DNA of 10,473 nucleotides, taken from the NCBI GenBank assembly GCA_019240015.1, contig JAFAZB010000394.1:1-10473 (forward strand). Direction: 5' to 3'. The notes below the pieces were generated by a model. It saw nothing but the letters and a program-made list of their open reading frames with translations. It had not been told where the DNA came from and searched no databases. This DNA comes from Solirubrobacterales bacterium. Lineage in GTDB: Bacteria; Actinomycetota; Thermoleophilia; Solirubrobacterales; Solirubrobacteraceae. Of this stretch, positions 6,566-10,473 are shown piece by piece. Each line of letters starts with the position of its first letter. Position 1 is the first letter of the stretch. Both the position numbers and the translations under genes were made by a program.

Positions 6566-7750
6566 TCACAGCCCGTAGGAGCGGCCGATCACGTCGAGCA
6601 TGATCTCGTCGGTCCCCGCGCCGATCCGGTTGAGCCGCAGATCGCGCCACGATCGCTCGATGCCGTACTCCTTCATGTAGCCGGCGCCGCCGTGAATCTG
6701 GATGCATTCGTCGGCCACCTCGACCGCGATCCGCGCGGCGTACAGCTTCGCGATCGTGATCTCGCGCACCGGATACTCGCCGTTCTGAAAGCGCCACGCG
6801 GTCGTGTAGACCATCTGCCGCGCGGTCTCGATCTTGGTCGCCATCTCCGCGAACTTGTGGCGGATCGCCTGGAAGCGCCCGATCGGGCGCCCGAACGCAG
6901 TCCGCTGCTTGGCGTACTCCAGGGTCCGATCGAACACCCGTTGAGCGCCGGCCACCGAGCCGGCCGCGCCGATCAGCCGCTCCCCCTGAAGCTCCCACAT
7001 GATGTGGTAGAAGCCCTTGCCGACCTGGCCGAGCACCGCCGACTCGGGCACCCGGACGTCCTGGAAGGCCAGCAGCGCGGTGTCCGAGGCGTGCATCCCT
7101 AGCTTCTCCAGGCGCTTCTCGCGCACGACGCCGGGGAGGTCCATGGGGACCAGGAACAGCGTGAAGCCGTCGTAGGCGGCGTCGGGGTCGGTCCTGGTCA
7201 CGAGCACGATTACGTGGGCCCGGTGCCCGTTCGTGATGAACGTCTTGGCGCCGTTGATCACGTACTCCCCGGTCGCCTCGTCGCGGACCGCGCGGGTCTT
7301 GATCCCGGCCACATCCGAGCCGGCGTCGGGCTCGGTGATCCCGATGCAGAGGATCTTCGCGCCCTTGATCGCCGGCACCACCCATTGCTGCTTCTGCTCC
7401 TCGGTGCCGAACGCCAGGATCGGCGGCATCGCCATGTCGGTGTGGACCGCCACGCCCATCCCCAGCCCGCCGCAGTGCGCGTGGGCCATCTCTTCGGTCA
7501 GCACCAGGCTCGTGTAGTAGTCCCCGCCCTGTCCGCCGTACTCCTCCGGCTTGTCCAGGCCCAGGAACCCGAGCTCCCCCATGCGCTCGAACACCCAGTC
7601 CGGGAACGTGGTCTGCTCCCACTCCTCCGCGTGTGGCTGGAGCTCCTTGATCACGAACCGGCGGATCGACTCGCGGAGCTCCTCGTGCTCGTCGGTGAAG
7701 ATGAAGTGCCTGCGCGCAGAGGCGAAATCGGGCTTGATCACGGTGGCCAT
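6566..7750 (-). CDS. Acyl-CoA dehydrogenase, LCAD/IVD-type active site
   Basis: This 394-residue flavoenzyme introduces an alpha,beta double bond into an acyl-CoA, passing electrons to electron-transfer flavoprotein. Domains in order: N-terminal helical (about 15-130), middle beta domain with GITEPDAGSD (137-146) and LGMHASDTALLAFQDVRVP (218-236), and C-terminal helical with KQRTAFGRPI (281-290) and IQIHGGAGYMKEYGIER (350-366). At the MCAD catalytic position (xEGT) this protein has Ala in IGAGTDEIM (376-384). A glutamate is present instead in ELQGERL (253-259; E257), the place used by long-chain and isovaleryl-CoA dehydrogenases. I therefore expect an active enzyme for long or branched acyl chains. 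I chose the ATG at 7750; an in-frame ATG at 7801 would add 17 residues of low-complexity leader and run into the divergent gene's start. A possible leaderless promoter lies just upstream. It is the first gene of the minus-strand unit. Confidence 0.92.
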   Translation of the reverse strand: MATVIKPDFASARRHFIFTDEHEELRESIRRFVIKELQPHAEEWEQTTFPDWVFERMGELGFLGLDKPEEYGGQGGDYYTSLVLTEEMAHAHCGGLGMGVAVHTDMAMPPILAFGTEEQKQQWVVPAIKGAKILCIGITEPDAGSDVAGIKTRAVRDEATGEYVINGAKTFITNGHRAHVIVLVTRTDPDAAYDGFTLFLVPMDLPGVVREKRLEKLGMHASDTALLAFQDVRVPESAVLGQVGKGFYHIMWELQGERLIGAAGSVAGAQRVFDRTLEYAKQRTAFGRPIGRFQAIRHKFAEMATKIETARQMVYTTAWRFQNGEYPVREITIAKLYAARIAVEVADECIQIHGGAGYMKEYGIERSWRDLRLNRIGAGTDEIMLDVIGRSYGL

Positions 7751-7756
7751 CCGCGA

Positions 7757-7762
7757 ACAGTA
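7757..7762 (-). promoter_or_regulatory. Candidate -10 element for a leaderless transcript
   Basis: On the minus strand TACTGT (7762-7757) fits the actinobacterial TAnnnT -10 consensus. Its last T is 7 bases before the A of the ATG at 7750, so initiation at the usual distance would put +1 on the start codon. This agrees with the lack of any Shine-Dalgarno sequence there. A weak -35-like TGACG lies about 20 bases further up. The divergent spacer (7751-7799) is only 49 bases, so both units must share it. Short motif; position-based inference. Confidence 0.35.
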
Positions 7763-7799
7763 ACCCGTGGAGCCGCCGCGCCCGTCATCATGCCCGGAC

Positions 7800-8585
7800 A
7801 TGCCCTACGACACACTTCGCTACGAAGTCGCCGGTAACGGTGTGGCGACGATTTCACTTGACCAGCCGGACACGCGCAACGCGCTGTCCGGCGAGATGCT
7901 CACGGAGCTGATCTCCGCGTTGGTCGCGGCCCGCGATGACCGCGACGTGCGCTGCGTGGTGCTCACCTCGACGCACGAGAAGGTGTTCTCGAGCGGCGGC
8001 AATCTCGGCGGCTTCGCGGCCGAGATACCGCTCGTGCACAAGCACTTCGAGACCGAGGGATTTCCTTGGGTGTTCCGTCTGCTGGGCGAGCTCGGCAAGC
8101 CCTCGATCTGCGCCGTCAACGGGCACGTGCTGGCCGGCGCGCTCGGCCTGGCGCTGGCGTGCGATCTGATCATCGCCAAGGAGGGCGCGCGGTTCGGCAC
8201 GCCCGAGATCAACGTGGGGCTGTTCCCGTTCATGATCATGGCGCTGATCTACCGCAACGTGCCCCGCAAGAAGGCCACCGAGCTGATGCTGCTCGGCGAG
8301 CAGATCTCGGCGCAGGAGGCCGAGCGGTTGGGAATCGTCAACCGCGTGGTCCCGGCCGAGGAGTTCGATCAGGCGGTCGCCGAGTGGGCCGAGCGGCTGG
8401 CGTCGGCCTCCCCGGCCCTGATGCGGCTCGGCAAGGACGCGATCTTCCGCCAGCAGGACATGGCGTTCGCCGACGCGGTCGACTTCCTGCGCTCGCAGCT
8501 GACGATCGCATTCTCGACCGAGGACATCCAGGAGGGGGTGCGGGCGTTCTTCGAGAAGCGCAAGCCTGAGTGGACCGGGCGATGA
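7800..8585 (+). CDS. Enoyl-CoA hydratase/isomerase-family protein with altered active site
   Basis: This 261-residue crotonase-fold protein shows the two oxyanion-hole segments, KVFSSGGNLGG (61-71) and AVNGHVLAGALGLALACD (105-122), followed by FGTPEINVGLFP (132-143). Against the rat mitochondrial hydratase pattern as I know it, the second catalytic glutamate (Glu164) is kept as E136, but the first (Glu144, in GGGCELA) is replaced by G116. Many crotonase relatives with one acid are isomerases, lyases or hydrolases rather than standard hydratases, so the reaction is uncertain. The length is normal. I chose ATG 7800; an in-frame GTG at 7767 would add 11 residues across most of the divergent spacer. 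No ribosome binding site is evident at either. The TGA overlaps the ATG of the carboxylase gene (ATGA, 8582-8585), and the divergent neighbour is an acyl-CoA dehydrogenase, so it should act on an unsaturated acyl-CoA in the same route. Confidence 0.87.
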   Translation: MPYDTLRYEVAGNGVATISLDQPDTRNALSGEMLTELISALVAARDDRDVRCVVLTSTHEKVFSSGGNLGGFAAEIPLVHKHFETEGFPWVFRLLGELGKPSICAVNGHVLAGALGLALACDLIIAKEGARFGTPEINVGLFPFMIMALIYRNVPRKKATELMLLGEQISAQEAERLGIVNRVVPAEEFDQAVAEWAERLASASPALMRLGKDAIFRQQDMAFADAVDFLRSQLTIAFSTEDIQEGVRAFFEKRKPEWTGR

Positions 8586-10162
8586 GCCTGGGCCCCGAGG
8601 CCCCCTCCACCAGCCTGCTGCGCCCACTCGCCGAGGACCTGAAGGAGCGGCGAGCCCGGATCAAGCTCGGCGGTGGGCCGGAGAGAATCGCCGCGCAGCA
8701 CGCCGCGGAGAAGCTGACCGCCCGCGAGCGGCTGGACCTGTTGATCGACGCGGGGACGTTCGTGGAGCTCGGGATCCACGGGCGCCCGCACTTCTCGCAA
8801 CGCGCGATGGATGGCCGCGAGGCGCCGGCGGACGGGGTGATCACGGGTTACGGCAAGATCGATGGGCGCCTGACGGCGGTCGCCGCGTACGACTTCACGG
8901 TCATGGCCGGGTCGATGGGGATGACCGGAGAGCTGAAGGTCTCCCGCCTGCGCGAGCTCGCCTTGACCAAGCGGATCCCGATGATCTGGCTGCTCGACTC
9001 CGCCGGCGCACGGATCCAGGAGGCGGTCGGCTCGCTGTTCGCCGGCAGCGGCCATCTGTTCCGTGAGGAGGTGCTCGCCTCGGGTGTGATCCCGCAGGTC
9101 GCGGCGCTGATGGGACCGTGCGCGGCCGGCACCGCCTACATCCCCGGCCTGGCCGACTTCGTGCCGATGGTTCGGGGGCGCGGCTCGATGGCGCTGGCGG
9201 GACCGCATCTGGTGCGCGCCGCGGTTGGGGAGGAGGTGACCCAGGAGGAGCTCGGCGGCTCGCGCGTGCACTGCCGCAAGTCGGGCGTCGGCGATCTGGA
9301 GGTCGCCTCGGACGAGGAGTGCATCGAGCGGATCAAGCAGTACCTGTCGTTCTTCCCGTCCCATTGCGAAGCGCCCCCGCCGTCGCTGGCGACCGCGGAC
9401 CCGGTCGACCGCGCCGACGAGGAGCTGCTCGACGTACTCCCCGACTCCAACCGCAAGCCGTACGACATGTATGAGGTGATCCGGCGGATCGTCGACGACG
9501 GCAGCTTCTTTGACCTCAAGCCCCAGTTCGCCAAGACGATCATCACCTGCCTGGCGCGCTTCGGCGGCCGTCCGGCCGGGATCGTCGCCAACCAGCCCAA
9601 GCAACTGGGCGGGATCCTCGACAACGACTCGGCCGACAAGGCGGCGCGGTTCATCAACCTGTGCAACGCGTACGGGCTGGCGCTCGTGTATCTGATGGAC
9701 GTGCCCGGGTTCATGGTGGGGAGGAAGGTCGAGGAGTCCGGAATCATCCGGCACGGCGCAAAGATGCTCTACGCGACCGCCAACGCGACCGTGCCGAAGA
9801 TCACGGTGGTGCTGCGCAAGGCATATGGAGCCGGCTACTACGTGATGTGCGGTCGGGCCTACGAGCCAGATCTGATCGTCGCGTGGCCGTCTGCGGAGAT
9901 CAGCGTGATGGGCGCCGAGGGCGCGGTCGAGATCATCTTCCGCAAGCAGGTGCAGGAGGCCGACGATCCGGCGGCCAAGCGCCGGCAGCTGGTCGACTCC
10001 TTCCGCGAGATCATCGACGTCTACGTCGCGGCGGGCAACGACATGATCGACGACGTGATCGACCCGCGGGAAACTCGGGCCACCATCTGCCGGGCGCTGG
10101 AGATGGCCGCCGGCAAGCGCGTGGCGCGGCCGTGGAAGCGCAACGGCGTGATGCCCGTGTGA
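8582..10162 (+). CDS. Acyl-CoA carboxylase, carboxyltransferase (beta) subunit
   Basis: This 526-residue biotin-dependent carboxyltransferase moves CO2 from carboxybiotin to an acyl-CoA. The N-terminal half contains LTARERLDLLID (45-56), LLDSAGARIQEAVGS (137-151) and the oxyanion region GPCAAGTAYIPG (178-189). The C-terminal half contains NQPKQLGGILDNDSADKAAR (337-356), DVPGFMVGRKVEESGIIRHG (373-392), the second oxyanion region YGAGYYVMCGRAYEP (415-429) and SAEISVMGAEGAVEI (437-451). The position that is Asp422 in Streptomyces PccB is Y420 here, and the surrounding GAGxYxMCGRAY resembles MCC beta, while the GAEGAVEI end resembles PCC/ACC beta. I would not name the substrate. The ATG at 8582 lies in a 4-base overlap with the hydratase stop; an in-frame GTG at 8570 is less likely. 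The biotin carboxylase/BCCP subunit that it needs is not in the window. It overlaps the BKACE gene by 4 bases. Confidence 0.93.
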   Translation: MSLGPEAPSTSLLRPLAEDLKERRARIKLGGGPERIAAQHAAEKLTARERLDLLIDAGTFVELGIHGRPHFSQRAMDGREAPADGVITGYGKIDGRLTAVAAYDFTVMAGSMGMTGELKVSRLRELALTKRIPMIWLLDSAGARIQEAVGSLFAGSGHLFREEVLASGVIPQVAALMGPCAAGTAYIPGLADFVPMVRGRGSMALAGPHLVRAAVGEEVTQEELGGSRVHCRKSGVGDLEVASDEECIERIKQYLSFFPSHCEAPPPSLATADPVDRADEELLDVLPDSNRKPYDMYEVIRRIVDDGSFFDLKPQFAKTIITCLARFGGRPAGIVANQPKQLGGILDNDSADKAARFINLCNAYGLALVYLMDVPGFMVGRKVEESGIIRHGAKMLYATANATVPKITVVLRKAYGAGYYVMCGRAYEPDLIVAWPSAEISVMGAEGAVEIIFRKQVQEADDPAAKRRQLVDSFREIIDVYVAAGNDMIDDVIDPRETRATICRALEMAAGKRVARPWKRNGVMPV

Positions 10163-10473
10163 GCGGGCCCCCGGCGGTCATCACCTGCGCTATCTCGGGC
10201 GCGATCGCGAACCGGGAGCAGTGTCCGGCGATCCCTTACACCCCGCGGGAGTACGCCGCCGAGGCGCGGCGGATCGTCGACGAGGGCGGCGTTCAGATCC
10301 ACATCCACGCGCGCAGGCCCGACGGGACGCCCTCCCATGAGGTGGACGACTTCGTGGCGATCCGCGACGCGATCGTCGCCGAGATCGGCGAGGCCGCGAT
10401 CATCAACTTCTCGACCGGCACCGTCGGGGTTGCACTCGCCAAGCGGATCGCATACCTCGAGGCGGGGCGCCCC
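10159..10473 (+). CDS. Beta-keto acid cleavage enzyme (BKACE, DUF849), N-terminal part
   Basis: From the GTG at 10159, overlapping the carboxylase stop as GTGA, the frame stays open for 105 residues to the window edge. It starts VITCAISGAI (7-16), then TPREYAAEARRIVDEGG (28-44), then the metal-binding HIHAR (48-52; H48 and H50) and INFSTG (82-87). This order is the N-terminal half of the BKACE family (PF05853), TIM-barrel enzymes typified by Kce, 3-keto-5-aminohexanoate cleavage enzyme. They use a divalent metal, normally Zn2+, held by two such histidines and a later glutamate that is not yet visible. They condense a beta-keto acid with acetyl-CoA and split it to acetoacetate plus a new CoA ester. 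The usual length is about 270-300 residues, so roughly two thirds is missing. The substrate is unknown, and family members act on diverse keto acids. It is co-transcribed with a hydratase-family gene and a carboxylase beta gene. Confidence 0.88.
   Translation, partial: MSGPPAVITCAISGAIANREQCPAIPYTPREYAAEARRIVDEGGVQIHIHARRPDGTPSHEVDDFVAIRDAIVAEIGEAAIINFSTGTVGVALAKRIAYLEAGRP

Noticed and set aside
7767..7799. GTG start at 7767 for the hydratase-family gene
   Set aside because: It would add 11 residues, including a Pro/Arg-rich run, and consume most of the divergent spacer. ATG 7800 gives the normal family N-terminus.
7751..7801. Upstream start for the acyl-CoA dehydrogenase at 7801
   Set aside because: It adds 17 residues unlike the family, has no ribosome binding site, and overlaps the start of the divergent hydratase gene.
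8369..9754. A 461-codon open frame antisense to the hydratase and carboxylase genes
   Set aside because: It is a shadow of strong coding on the other strand, with an Arg/His/Asp-rich translation and no recognisable motif, as is common in high-GC genomes.
10021..10338. A 105-codon minus-strand frame across the carboxylase/BKACE junction
   Set aside because: It is antisense to two well-supported genes and has no motif or ribosome binding site.

Overview
The window is high-GC bacterial DNA with tightly packed genes, frequent 4-base stop/start overlaps and G/C-ending codons throughout. The gene families (cation diffusion facilitator, UPF0301/YqgE, a Rv0183-like monoacylglycerol lipase, FadD-type ligase, LCAD-type acyl-CoA dehydrogenase, acyl-CoA carboxylase beta subunit, BKACE) fit a soil-type actinobacterium, perhaps of the Thermoleophilia. 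That placement is inference from composition and gene style, not a database match. I see no tRNA, rRNA, CRISPR array, insertion sequence or phage gene.

Left region (1-1898). Two close paralogues of the YbjQ/UPF0145 type lie head to head. One is cut by the left edge on the minus strand (1-247). The other is complete on the plus strand (267-1166) and carries two YbjQ-like units. Only 19 bases separate their start codons, and that spacer holds both Shine-Dalgarno sequences back to back. A PlsC-family acyltransferase (1188-1898) follows the plus-strand gene.

Convergent junction (1899-2124). There is no clear gene here. The stretch holds a lower-GC segment with possible RNA folding, then a perfect 13-bp GC hairpin, the likely bidirectional terminator.

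Minus-strand unit (7750 down to 2125). In transcription order: acyl-CoA dehydrogenase, UPF0301/YqgE protein, Zn-type CDF exporter, small cupin, monoacylglycerol-lipase-like hydrolase, acyl-CoA synthetase. Gaps are 22, 46, 9, -4 and 33 bases, so this is probably one operon. Lipase, ligase and dehydrogenase make a coherent acyl-lipid catabolic set: release a fatty acid, activate it to the CoA ester, oxidise it. The other three genes have no obvious metabolic link.

Plus-strand unit (7800 to the right edge). It runs enoyl-CoA hydratase-family protein, acyl-CoA carboxylase carboxyltransferase (beta) subunit, and the first 105 residues of a beta-keto acid cleavage enzyme (BKACE, DUF849). Each is joined to the next by a 4-base overlap, and the unit is divergent from the dehydrogenase across 49 bases. 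The set resembles the leucine/isovalerate (liu) catabolic layout, with BKACE where HMG-CoA lyase would be expected. The biotin carboxylase partner is not in view. The most interesting points are this liu-like set, the odd active-site residues of the hydratase and carboxylase, and the inverted YbjQ-like pair.
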